A DNA stretch of 64,000 nucleotides from Paenibacillus stellifer (GTDB lineage Bacteria; Bacillota; Bacilli; Paenibacillales; Paenibacillaceae), in NCBI RefSeq assembly GCF_000758685.1, contig NZ_CP009286.1, positions 4,184,501-4,248,500 on the forward strand. Direction: 5' to 3'. Under the pieces are notes generated by a model. The model was not told the origin of the DNA. It ran no database searches and saw nothing but the letters and a program-made list of their open reading frames with translations. Shown here piece after piece: positions 1-7,436 of this stretch. Position 1 is the stretch's first letter. The number at the start of each line of letters is the position of its first letter. Position numbers and translations under genes: made by a program.

Positions 1-210
1 CCATGTCTTGAACTGAGCCTTTTCCTCGTAGGAGCCGATTTTGGTATAAATCCGGATCAATGCTTCCTGCGAGGCGTCCAGCGCATCCTGTTCATTATGC
101 AAAATGTAAAAGGCTGTTTTGTACACATGGCCTTCAATTTCTCGCAATAGGGTGATTAGAGCGTCGCGATCGCCCGATTGAGCGGCTCTGATGAGTCCCT
201 GCTCCACCAC
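1..210 (-). CDS. RNA polymerase sigma-70 family factor, N-terminal part (runs off the window edge)
   Basis: Seventy codons are visible from a GTG start at 210, preceded by a GGGGGAA ribosome binding site. The rest lies beyond base 1. The peptide has the helical region-2 layout of small sigma factors: an N-terminal AAQSGDRDALITLL segment, a YKTAFYILHNEQDALDASQEALIRIY core-binding segment (given here in parts of one motif), then SYEEKAQFKTW, which resembles the start of the -10 recognition helix. The product would direct RNA polymerase to a regulon that cannot be judged from this fragment. ECF type is most likely from the short N-terminus, but region 4 is not visible. Confidence 0.8.
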   Translation of the reverse strand, partial: MVEQGLIRAAQSGDRDALITLLREIEGHVYKTAFYILHNEQDALDASQEALIRIYTKIGSYEEKAQFKTW

Positions 211-508
211 GAAGGTTCCCCCTCTCTATGCAATCTCACAGACGTGAGAGACTGCTGAATTGTTGCATGCTGTAAGCCCAAACAATGTGCCAAATTATTG
301 AAAACGCATGAAAATAACGATTGCCGCGCGAATTGACGCACTTTTTTAAGCATACAAGGAATCGGCGGGGCAATCAAACTCATTACCAGTTCAATTCCAT
401 TACAAATTTGACACCTGGTGTTTGGACAAAAAATCCCCCGAACGGCGTCCTGCGGCCGACTAGCGTCCAGCGGGAACAATTAAGCCTACTGGATGCGCAA
501 AAAACACA
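211..508. other. Gene-free leader region between the sigma factor gene and the IS110 element
   Basis: No convincing gene is seen here. Open frames at 156-479 and 321-605 lack ribosome binding sites and have no recognisable protein character. The stretch holds the candidate sigma factor promoter and a small hairpin, and ends at the predicted right end of the insertion sequence. Confidence 0.5.
349..377 (-). promoter_or_regulatory. Candidate promoter of the sigma factor gene
   Basis: On the minus strand TTGATT (372-377) is followed after 17 bases by TATGCT (349-354). It lies about 140 bases upstream of the GTG start. A short hairpin of TCTCAC and GTGAGA arms sits in the leader near 235-252. 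Confidence 0.35.
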
Positions 509-628
509 AAAACCAGCTAATACTTGTCAAGCTTTTTGCTCTTGGTCTGCAAATGGTTTGTTGGTATACTATTTTATGAGCATGACAAATAACCTTCATG
601 AGTAAAGGATATTTGGGGAAATATGGAT

Positions 629-1810
629 TTAAGGGTTATAGGGCTGGTTCTTACTGAGGATGGCGAATATGTGATGAAGAAGCTTGTTGGCGCAAGCGAT
701 CACGACCACCTTGTAAGCCTTGCCCTCTTTTCTTTTTCTATCATAATAATCTCGAAGCTTACGGTTGATGCTCCCGCGTATCCCACACTGTACCGCTAAA
801 TATAAAGCACGTCGCAGTCTCTTGGAACCACGTTTCGTGATCTTCGAGCTTGTCGCCTTAAACTTCCCTGAGCTGAATATGCCAGGGTCTAAGCCTGCAA
901 AAGCAACGAGTTGTTTCGGGTTTTGAAACTGTCCTACGTCCCCTATTTCAGCGACAAGGGCTGCTGCAAGCTTATCTCCTACGCCAGGTATACTCTTCAT
1001 TAGTTCTACTTCGTGGAGACTGGATGCCATCTTCTCCATTTGCTTCTCCAATGTACTTAGCTGCTCCGAAAACTGAAGCAATAAGCTAACCATACCGTGC
1101 AAAGCAACGCTTTGAGAAGAACTTCTCCTCTGCTTTTTCCAATGCGTCAGCACTTCCTGGAGCCGTTCGGCTTTTTCTTGAACCCAGCGTTTCGACCGCG
1201 ACTTCCCTGCGCCACTGTTCTCGATGATCTGATGAAGATCTCCCGGTTCTCCCTCCAGACAACGCGCCAGCACCTTTAGAGACGTAACCGAAAACAGATC
1301 CCGAAAGACCTTCTCGTACCCCGGGAAAACCTGATCTAATAAAGCTCTGGTGTTTAACTTCGCCTGCACAAACATCCCCGTCACAAACTCATGTTGCCGG
1401 GTCACATGCTGCAACTCTGTAAACGCTTCGTCCCATATACGATGTGGTGTAACGTCTCCGCGGTAATACATATCTGCTAAATGCCATGCATCTGCAGCAT
1501 CTGTTTTAACCTTGCGCAGTTGCGTTCCTTTGGCCCGTTTCGACTGCAACGGATTCACGATAAAGTACCTCCAGCCGCCACGCTCCAGATACGCTACCAG
1601 TACCCGGTGGTAGTGCCCTGTCGCTTCCAAAACCACTACCGGAGTACATTTTGTTGTCTCCTGCAACTCCGCGAGGAGCTCCCCCAACCGTTCAAGCCCG
1701 TGCTCCTCATGCGACAGGCTTTCTGCCCTTCCATAAGGTTCGTTTCGTCTCGTAAAGGCTTGAAGCACACTAAACCCTTTTGCCACATCCACACCTATAA
1801 CTGGTTCCAT
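629..1810 (-). CDS. IS110-family transposase (DEDD recombinase)
   Basis: The 393-residue protein catalyses RNA-guided or site-specific recombination of its own element. The N-terminal DEDD (RuvC-like) domain shows GVDVAKG near residue 6, VVLEATGHYH near 60 and KTDAADAWHLA near 103. The C-terminal Transposase_20 domain shows SIPGVGDKLAAALVAEIGD and FAGLDPG near 270-310, the region that holds the catalytic serine in this family. I chose ATG at 1810 because GGAGG at 1816-1820 sits 5 bases upstream. A TTG at 1822 is in frame but overlaps that ribosome binding site. The frame is intact, so the element may be active. Its upstream non-coding region carries the bridge-RNA candidate. Confidence 0.93.
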   Translation of the reverse strand: MEPVIGVDVAKGFSVLQAFTRRNEPYGRAESLSHEEHGLERLGELLAELQETTKCTPVVVLEATGHYHRVLVAYLERGGWRYFIVNPLQSKRAKGTQLRKVKTDAADAWHLADMYYRGDVTPHRIWDEAFTELQHVTRQHEFVTGMFVQAKLNTRALLDQVFPGYEKVFRDLFSVTSLKVLARCLEGEPGDLHQIIENSGAGKSRSKRWVQEKAERLQEVLTHWKKQRRSSSQSVALHGMVSLLLQFSEQLSTLEKQMEKMASSLHEVELMKSIPGVGDKLAAALVAEIGDVGQFQNPKQLVAFAGLDPGIFSSGKFKATSSKITKRGSKRLRRALYLAVQCGIRGSINRKLRDYYDRKRKEGKAYKVVVIACANKLLHHIFAILSKNQPYNP

Positions 1811-1829
1811 AACAACCTCCAAATAAAAG

Positions 1830-1990
1830 ATTTACCGGCTATCCCACGATGGTTCCAAACCCATAGCTTCGCTTGTGATGCGAGGTCAATAGCCTCTACC
1901 AGCTCAAACATGGTCATTGGAGGTCGTGGGAGAACAGTTTTTGTGACGGGGTCATTGCCCCTAAAACCACCACGTTCTCCCGGCTTCCTC
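1830..1990 (-). ncRNA. Candidate bridge RNA of the IS110 element
   Basis: Read on the minus strand there are two consecutive stem-internal loop-hairpin units, the architecture described for IS621/IS110 bridge RNAs. Unit 1: outer stem GGGAGAAC (1974-1981) with GTTCTCCC (1928-1935), apical hairpin GGGG/CCCC (1958-1961 with 1948-1951), and two 12-base single-stranded sides at 1962-1973 and 1936-1947. Unit 2: outer stem GGCTAT (1889-1894) with ATAGCC (1837-1842) and an inner hairpin around GGTTTGGAACC. Unit 1 would be the target-binding loop and unit 2 the donor-binding loop. Its RNA ends are not determined. Confidence 0.6.
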
Positions 1991-2006
1991 ATCGTAAAAC
2001 GACCAT

Positions 2007-2039
2007 AAAAAAAGGCCAACCAGTAATTACTGGCTAACC
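2007..2039 (-). terminator. Rho-independent terminator downstream of kdgA (second of two)
   Basis: On the minus strand a fully paired hairpin built around CCAGTAATTACTGG, extended by G-U and G-C pairs to GGTTAG/TTGGCC, is followed by seven T. It ends immediately before the predicted IS110 insertion point. Confidence 0.75.
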
Positions 2040-2048
2040 TGATAATAC

Positions 2049-2088
2049 GAAAACCTCCGTCTCCCGGCTCGGCAGGACGAAGGTTTAT
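2049..2088 (-). terminator. Hairpin downstream of kdgA (first of two tandem terminators)
   Basis: AAACCTTCGTC (2076-2086) pairs with GACGGAGGTTT (2051-2061) through one G-U wobble, followed by TTTTCGTATT. The wobble is favourable only in RNA made from the minus strand, which fits a role at the end of the kdgA message. Confidence 0.5.
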
Positions 2089-2157
2089 CTGAAGATTTCA
2101 ATCGGAGCTTCCAGTGCAGTGTTCGTCAAGCTTCTATATAAAAGAAGAGAACAGACG

Positions 2158-2808
2158 CTATTTGGCGGAGGCCGCCTTGATTTCTTGAAACTTCGCTACA
2201 TATTGGGAAGCTAGCTCGGTGATCCGGTCGTAACGGCCTTCCTTGGCCGGAGCCGTCAGATTGCCGCCGATGCCGACGGCTACGCAGCCGCCTTTGATCC
2301 ATTTCTCCATGTTCTCCAGATCCACGCCGCCGGTAGGCATGATGTTCACATGCGGCATCGGCCCATTGACCGCCTTGACGAAGTCCGGCCCGAAAGCGCT
2401 GCCCGGGAACAGCTTCAATATGTCTGCGCCAAGCTTAAGGGCTTCCTTCATTTCACCCAGCGTCAGCGTCCCCGGCATGTAAGATACGCCGTACAGGTTG
2501 CAGGTTTTGGCTGTCTCTTCATCAAAGGAGGGGCTGACTACAAACTCGGCTCCGGCAAGGATCGCGATGCGGGCTGTAATCGGGTCCAGAACCGTTCCTG
2601 CTCCGATAACCGCCTTGTCCCCGTAAGCTGCAACGAGCTTCTTGATGGCAACGTCCGCTTCCGGAGTCGTGAAGGTTACCTCGATATTGTTCAGTCCGCC
2701 TTCAATACAGGCTTCGGACATACGGTAGGCATCCTCTGCATTGTCCGCGCGAATGACGGCCACGACGCCGGTGGACAGAAGGTTTTGCAGCACCTTAAGC
2801 TTTTTCAT
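2158..2808 (-). CDS. kdgA: Bifunctional KDPG/KHG aldolase
   Basis: The enzyme cleaves 2-keto-3-deoxy-6-phosphogluconate to pyruvate and glyceraldehyde 3-phosphate, the last step of hexuronate breakdown in the cytosol. At 216 residues it has the normal family length. A class I aldolase barrel is shown by VVAVIRADN near 15, the catalytic glutamate in IEVTFTTPE (E43), the Schiff-base lysine in DILKLFPGSAFGP (K132) and PTGGV near 160. AGGAGG precedes the ATG. The gene is divergent from kdgK, whose product makes its substrate, and two terminators follow it. Annotation also allows the name eda. Confidence 0.95.
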   Translation of the reverse strand: MKKLKVLQNLLSTGVVAVIRADNAEDAYRMSEACIEGGLNNIEVTFTTPEADVAIKKLVAAYGDKAVIGAGTVLDPITARIAILAGAEFVVSPSFDEETAKTCNLYGVSYMPGTLTLGEMKEALKLGADILKLFPGSAFGPDFVKAVNGPMPHVNIMPTGGVDLENMEKWIKGGCVAVGIGGNLTAPAKEGRYDRITELASQYVAKFQEIKAASAK

Positions 2809-2852
2809 GGATTATATGCCTCCTGATAAACTTTTGATAAACTCTATTAATA

Positions 2853-2880
2853 ATCTTATTTACAAAAGTTTAGTAATCAA
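2853..2880 (-). promoter_or_regulatory. Candidate kdgA promoter
   Basis: TTGATT (2875-2880) is separated by 16 bases from TAAGAT (2853-2858) on the minus strand. Between it and the start codon lies a direct repeat GATAAACT-TTT-GATAAACT on the plus strand (2824-2843). Confidence 0.35.
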
Positions 2881-3057
2881 ATGATATTTCCAGCTACTCA
2901 AATAGTAATAATAATTATCCCGGTAGTCAATGCCCTTTAAGCTATTTGCCGATATAAAAATTAGAAAACTATGAAAAAAACGTTGATTTATAAAGGTTTA
3001 TAAAATACTAATCAATATTAACCCATAATTTTTTCACAGGAGATAAAAGCATTATTC

Positions 3058-3086
3058 TTGTACAAAACCGATTTATGTGATACTTT
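3058..3086 (+). promoter_or_regulatory. Candidate kdgK promoter
   Basis: TTGTAC (3058-3063), a 17-base spacer and TACTTT (3081-3086). The start codon is 62 bases downstream of the -10 box, with AAGGAGG at 3132-3138. Confidence 0.4.
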
Positions 3087-3147
3087 CAATTCATAATGAG
3101 CTTAAGTTAGAGAAATCTCCCCTTTTTCCCTAAGGAGGAACTAATCA

Positions 3148-4095
3148 ATGGATAAACATTTGGACGTGGTCACATTCGGTGAGCCTATGGCGATGTTTTG
3201 CGCGAATGAAACCGGACCGCTTGATGAAGTCACCGCCTTCTCCAAAGCGCTGGCGGGTGCAGAGAGCAATGTGGCTACCGGGTTGTCGCGTCTGGAGCAC
3301 CGGGTCGGCTATGTAACGAAGCTTGGCGAGGACAGCTTCGGCAGCTTTATCATGAAAGCTTTGAACAAAGAGGGGATCGACACCTCCCGCATTACGTTTA
3401 CAGGGCAGCGCCGGACCGGGATGCTGGTCAAATCGAAGGTTGAGAGCGGCGATCCGCAGGTGGAATACTTCCGCAAAGGCTCGGCAGCCTCCACGCTCAG
3501 CCCCGAGGAATTGGACAAAGCCTACTTCGCATCCGCCGGACATCTGCATGTGACCGGCATCTCTGCAGCCTTGTCGCCGGAATGCCAGAAATTCTCCGAG
3601 CACGCCATGGCCTTTATGCGGGCCCAAGGCAAGACGGTATCGCTTGATCCGAATCTTCGTCCTTCCCTCTGGCCGGACCGGCAGACGATGGTCGATACAA
3701 TCAACAGCCTGGCGGCGCGCTGCGACTGGTTCCTGCCGGGCCTTGCCGAAGGCAAAATCCTGACAGGCCTCGATACGCCGGAGGAGATCGCGTCTTACTA
3801 TTTCAAGCTCGGCGTTTCTCTCGTTGTCATCAAGCTGGGGCCGGAAGGCGCCTATTACAGGTCGGCAGACGGCAGCGAAGGGATAGTTAAGGGCTTCAAA
3901 GTGGAGAAGGTTATCGACACGGTCGGCGCCGGCGACGGTTTCGCAACCGGCGTCGTCAGCGCGCTGCTGGAGAAGCTTCCGACACAGGAAGCGGTCAGAC
4001 GGGGAAATGCGATCGGCGCTTTGGCCGTCATGTCGCGCGGCGATATGGACGGCCTGCCGACACGGGAAGAGCTGGCGCGTTTCATGAACCGGTAA
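3148..4095 (+). CDS. kdgK: 2-keto-3-deoxygluconate kinase, PfkB family
   Basis: The enzyme phosphorylates 2-keto-3-deoxygluconate with ATP, giving the substrate of the divergent KdgA aldolase. The 315-residue PfkB/ribokinase fold is shown by an N-terminal sugar-binding segment (VVTFGEPMAMF), GAESNVATGLSRLE near 37, and the C-terminal signature DTVGAGDGFATG with anion hole GAGDG at 260-264 and catalytic base D263. AAGGAGG sits 9 bases before the ATG. A long hairpin separates it from the convergent LacI-type regulator. Specificity for KDG rather than another sugar is inferred from the neighbours. Confidence 0.9.
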   Translation: MDKHLDVVTFGEPMAMFCANETGPLDEVTAFSKALAGAESNVATGLSRLEHRVGYVTKLGEDSFGSFIMKALNKEGIDTSRITFTGQRRTGMLVKSKVESGDPQVEYFRKGSAASTLSPEELDKAYFASAGHLHVTGISAALSPECQKFSEHAMAFMRAQGKTVSLDPNLRPSLWPDRQTMVDTINSLAARCDWFLPGLAEGKILTGLDTPEEIASYYFKLGVSLVVIKLGPEGAYYRSADGSEGIVKGFKVEKVIDTVGAGDGFATGVVSALLEKLPTQEAVRRGNAIGALAVMSRGDMDGLPTREELARFMNR

Positions 4096-4164
4096 GGAAT
4101 CACTTCATTTGGGTTCATCCCTTCAGGATTCACCTTTCATTCATATAAACTGCCAACGAAGCAC

Positions 4165-4206
4165 ACAAGGACATCTCTTCCGGCTCAGCGGAGAAGATGT
4201 CCTTGT
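4165..4206. terminator. Hairpin between convergent kdgK and regulator genes
   Basis: ACAAGGACATCT and AGATGTCCTTGT form a 12-bp stem with a 2x2 internal loop and a further TCCG/CGGA stem. No strong T tract follows on either strand, so it may end transcripts from both sides only partly. Confidence 0.55.
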
Positions 4207-4237
4207 TGTTGGTGATACGCTTGGGGAGTGTACGTTA

Positions 4238-5254
4238 TTAAGTTAACTGCCGAACGGAATGCCCCGGCTGAAGCGCTGGTGAGAAGCGATAAGTGATCGG
4301 AACCGGCGATCCACCCTCTTCAATGCCGCCCAGAATGATCTTGGCAGCCTGCATGCCCATTTCATAGGCTGGCTGGCGTATCGTTGTGATCTCCGGATTG
4401 TATACGGCGGCGATCTCGGCTCCGTCGATGCCGATCACCGACAGATCATCCGGAATCTTCAACCCTTTCCTGTTGGCGTACTTCAGCACCTCGCCAAGGG
4501 CGATGTCGTTGGCCGCCAGAAGCGCGGTCGGCGGCTCCTTCATGGAGAGCAGCGATTCAATCGCTGCGCCCATTTCTTCTCTCGCCGCGCTGCAGATATA
4601 GGCATCGTCCCATTTCAGGCCGGCCTCTCCTGCCGCTCTCCGGAAGCCGGCGATCCGCTCCTTCCGGGGAGTGACGGCATAGGGCCCGAGTGGCAGTGTC
4701 AGCATGGCAACCCGCGTATGGCCCGCATCGGCGAACTCCCGGATCGCTGCCTTGACCGCCAGCTCATTATCGAGCAGAAGGCTCTGGGTCGAAATGCCAT
4801 CGATCAGCCTGTCCATCAAGACGAGCGGATAGCGGCTCTCTATCAACGGGATGTAACGGGTGATGTCATTTCCCGTCGGGAACACAATTAGCCCGTCCAC
4901 CTGCCGGGACAGCAGCGTCTCGATATATCTGCCTTCCTTGTCCGGATTTTCGTCGGCGTTGCAGATGATGACCTGAATGTCATTCAGTTGAAGCTCGTTC
5001 TCGATTGCGCGGATGCACTGAATGGACAGGGAATAGTTGATGTCCGCCACAATGACCCCGACCGTATACGTCCGGTTCTGCTTAAGACCCCGGGCAAGAC
5101 CGTTCGGCCGGTAGTTCAGTTCTTCGATGACGGCCGCGATTTTATTCCGGGTCTCTTCACTCATATACTTGTACCGCTTATTCAGGAACTGCGAGACTGT
5201 GCTTTTGGACACGCCCGCCTGTTTGGCCACATCCTCAATGGTCATCTTTTTCAT
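4238..5254 (-). CDS. kdgR: LacI-family transcription regulator, probable KdgR
   Basis: This 338-residue repressor has an N-terminal LacI helix-turn-helix (IEDVAKQAGVSKSTVSQFLNK, residues 5-25) with hinge residues near 50-60, then a periplasmic-binding-protein-like effector domain (TVGVIVADINYSLS, VDGLIVFPTGND, DDLSVIGIDGAEIA). It lies beside kdgK and kdgA, so control of ketodeoxygluconate use is the most likely role. The LNKRYKYMSEETR stretch is like that in regulators of this pathway as I recall them. The effector is unknown from sequence; KDG or KDPG would fit. Confidence 0.82.
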   Translation of the reverse strand: MKKMTIEDVAKQAGVSKSTVSQFLNKRYKYMSEETRNKIAAVIEELNYRPNGLARGLKQNRTYTVGVIVADINYSLSIQCIRAIENELQLNDIQVIICNADENPDKEGRYIETLLSRQVDGLIVFPTGNDITRYIPLIESRYPLVLMDRLIDGISTQSLLLDNELAVKAAIREFADAGHTRVAMLTLPLGPYAVTPRKERIAGFRRAAGEAGLKWDDAYICSAAREEMGAAIESLLSMKEPPTALLAANDIALGEVLKYANRKGLKIPDDLSVIGIDGAEIAAVYNPEITTIRQPAYEMGMQAAKIILGGIEEGGSPVPITYRFSPALQPGHSVRQLT

Positions 5255-5500
5255 AAACTTTCGCTCCGGTTATCATCGGGATCATCCCGGGAATTTCATA
5301 CAAGAAGAAGCGGCTTCTGCTATGCCGGTCACAGGAACCTGGAGGCTTCGCACGCAGCTAACCTATTGTTCCAACTGTATATTAAAAAAGTATATCTGAT
5401 ATTTAGTAAATTATCCATGTTATCGTTTAGCTTCTGAACCGGAGCCGAAGCTGACCGCAGGATATGGCGATGACCCAAATTGCCCTAAATGCCAAAGTGC

Positions 5501-7213
5501 CTAGAGCGAAGTCTCTCCTTCCAGAGGAATCGAGTAGAAGACCCGATACCCGTTTCTGTCGGTGTACCAGAGCACCTGATTGCCACTGACGACCGGATCG
5601 CATTCGGACAAACCGAAATAGGCAAGGGTGCGGACGGAGCCGACCAGGTTGCCGTCCTTATCGAGATAGACATATTTCAAGTCGCCGGGATAACCTTCTA
5701 GATCGAATTCCTGCCACAGCGCCATCAGCTTGTCGTCGTTAATCTTGACCAATTTCGGAATGGACGCGATGCGATTGCTGCCGACATACTTGCCAAGCGT
5801 AATCTGCTTAACGGCCGATTGATTCAAATTGTTCTTGGGCAGCACACTGAGGATGATGTCGCGCTGATCCTTTTTGAGCCCAACCAGATCATAAGAATTG
5901 TACTCGGCAACCTGGGAATGGTCGATCGTGTTCATCGCTACAATATAGCTGCTGGAGGACACTTCAAATCCCCCGAGAGATACACCCGTCTGATTCGCGC
6001 CGATCGCTCCCGGAATTTGGAAGAGATCCACCTCGGTGTAATTCCGCCCGTCGCCTTTATTCAGGACAATCGAGCGGGGGTAAGCGTCGCCGTGATCGAC
6101 CAGAACATGATCTGCCCCGTCGAACCGGACATACTGGTCGAAGGAGTGGCTGACATGATTGCTCTGGAACCGGCCCAGATCATTCGTTACCGTCATGTTG
6201 GAAGTATTGATGATCAGAGTCAGCTGGGACTGATGATTGAGGCCGTCAGGCGTAGTGTAACGTTCCCGCGAAGTATGGAAGACAAGCGTGCTGCCGGACT
6301 CGGCCATCCGGCCGGAACCCGCGTCAAAAGGCTTGACCGTATAGCTCGGCCCGCCTTTGACCGATACGCTGTCAATCCGTTTGAAGCTCTTGTCGTACCG
6401 GACGATTCGAATTACTTCTTTATCGTCGTTCTCTTCTGTGTCATCCTGGCCGTAGGCGATATAATTGTAAGTCTCGCCGCTGTAGAAGCCGCCGAATATC
6501 GGAAGCTCATAAGGAAGACTGGCTCTGGACACTAGCTGAAAGCTGCTGTCATAGGTCTCCATCTCCACTTGGCCGTCAGCCCGAATGGCGGTTACCGTGC
6601 CGTCCTGGTTCTTCACAAGATACGATTCCACCGGACTCTTCCATCTCGGAAAATAAGATGTTTCGGCATTGCCGGTTCCGGCGGCTGACGATTTCACCCG
6701 GTAGGCATGCTCGGGCATCCTTGCGAACAGCGAGAGCTTGCCCGCAGACGCTTCATATTCCACATCATAAGGGATTCTGCCCGCCAGGTCCCGCAATTGA
6801 ACATAATTGCTGCCGTCGATCTTGTATGCCTTGACCGTCTGAAGCGTCCCGTCGATGAGAAGCTTCAGATTTTGCGGAATGGCTGGATAGGTGCGGCTTG
6901 TGCTGTAATATTTGTCCTCCCCGCTTCCATCGGGAACATAGACTTGTCCGGTGCTGATCTCGACCGCCTGGCTCTTGATATTCCAGGATACGTTGAACTG
7001 GCTGGAAGTGCCCGAGAAATGCTCTGCGATGTCCCGCAGTCTGAAATAGTTGCTTCCTTGAATATTGAAACCGGTAAGATCGGCTTGTTCCCCGTCAAAA
7101 TATGTACGGCTCTCCGTCACGCTCGCTTTAACTGTCTGGTCCGCGAAGGCGGAAGCGCCACACGTTAGCGAGATCAGAGCCACAATGACCCACAGATTAA
7201 GTATTTTTTTCAA
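5501..7213 (-). CDS. Secreted protein with copper-amine-oxidase-like stalk domain
   Basis: The 570-residue protein begins with a signal peptide (KKILNLWVIVALISLTCGASAFA). Two stalk-domain repeats follow, recognised by GSNYFRLRDIAEHF near 50 and GSNYVQLRDLAGRI near 135. These modules are common in Paenibacillus and Bacillus cell-surface proteins and do not imply amine oxidase activity. The remaining 400 residues look like beta-propeller or beta-rich sequence (for example YLDKDGNLVGSVRTL) with no motif I can name. TTG at 7213 is preferred because GGGGGAG lies 6 bases upstream. A TTG at 7228 would overlap it. Function is unknown; extracellular location is likely. Confidence 0.75.
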   Translation of the reverse strand: MKKILNLWVIVALISLTCGASAFADQTVKASVTESRTYFDGEQADLTGFNIQGSNYFRLRDIAEHFSGTSSQFNVSWNIKSQAVEISTGQVYVPDGSGEDKYYSTSRTYPAIPQNLKLLIDGTLQTVKAYKIDGSNYVQLRDLAGRIPYDVEYEASAGKLSLFARMPEHAYRVKSSAAGTGNAETSYFPRWKSPVESYLVKNQDGTVTAIRADGQVEMETYDSSFQLVSRASLPYELPIFGGFYSGETYNYIAYGQDDTEENDDKEVIRIVRYDKSFKRIDSVSVKGGPSYTVKPFDAGSGRMAESGSTLVFHTSRERYTTPDGLNHQSQLTLIINTSNMTVTNDLGRFQSNHVSHSFDQYVRFDGADHVLVDHGDAYPRSIVLNKGDGRNYTEVDLFQIPGAIGANQTGVSLGGFEVSSSSYIVAMNTIDHSQVAEYNSYDLVGLKKDQRDIILSVLPKNNLNQSAVKQITLGKYVGSNRIASIPKLVKINDDKLMALWQEFDLEGYPGDLKYVYLDKDGNLVGSVRTLAYFGLSECDPVVSGNQVLWYTDRNGYRVFYSIPLEGETSL

Positions 7214-7436
7214 TGCATACTCCCCCAATTGCTGTGTCTTTTAGTACAAACATAGTTCTATCTCTGTAACGCCGCTGCCTCCTTTCCTACGGGTTATGGC
7301 GCACTCTATTAAATTATGAAGGAAAAACCTCCCTTTTCACAATAGAATGTCGGAAGATTGTCGAAAAAAGTTGTTCCGAATCATCCCCGCTCCGCTATCC
7401 TCTCCACTTCAAGACCTCTCTCCCGAAATCCCAAAC

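Larger units (their letters stand above)
509..2000 (-). mobile_element. IS110-family insertion sequence, about 1.49 kb, predicted ends
   Basis: The element holds one DEDD recombinase gene and, upstream of it, a structured non-coding region. No terminal inverted repeats are seen, as expected for IS110. The ends are inferred, not proven: AAAAC occurs at 509-513 and again at 1996-2000, and the bridge-RNA guide candidates match the flanking DNA at precisely these points. Element length would be 1,487 bp plus one copy of the 5-base core. The insertion lies between the sigma factor leader and the 3' terminators of kdgA, so no gene appears broken. Confidence 0.7.
2809..3147. other. Divergent kdgA-kdgK control region
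   Basis: This AT-rich 339-base spacer drives two divergent genes. It holds promoter candidates in both directions and short AT-rich repeats around 2824-2880 and 2985-3003. An operator for the neighbouring LacI-type regulator is expected here, but I could not pick one palindrome with confidence. Confidence 0.5.

Noticed and set aside
514..628. Plus-strand promoter TTGGTC-17-TATACT (near 542-570) as driver of a gene
   Set aside because: It points into the 3' end of the transposase with no plus-strand gene; AT-rich IS end sequence explains it.
1795..2019. 74-codon minus-strand frame upstream of the transposase
   Set aside because: It covers the bridge-RNA candidate and the kdgA terminator, has no ribosome binding site, and its codons are explained by the RNA stems.
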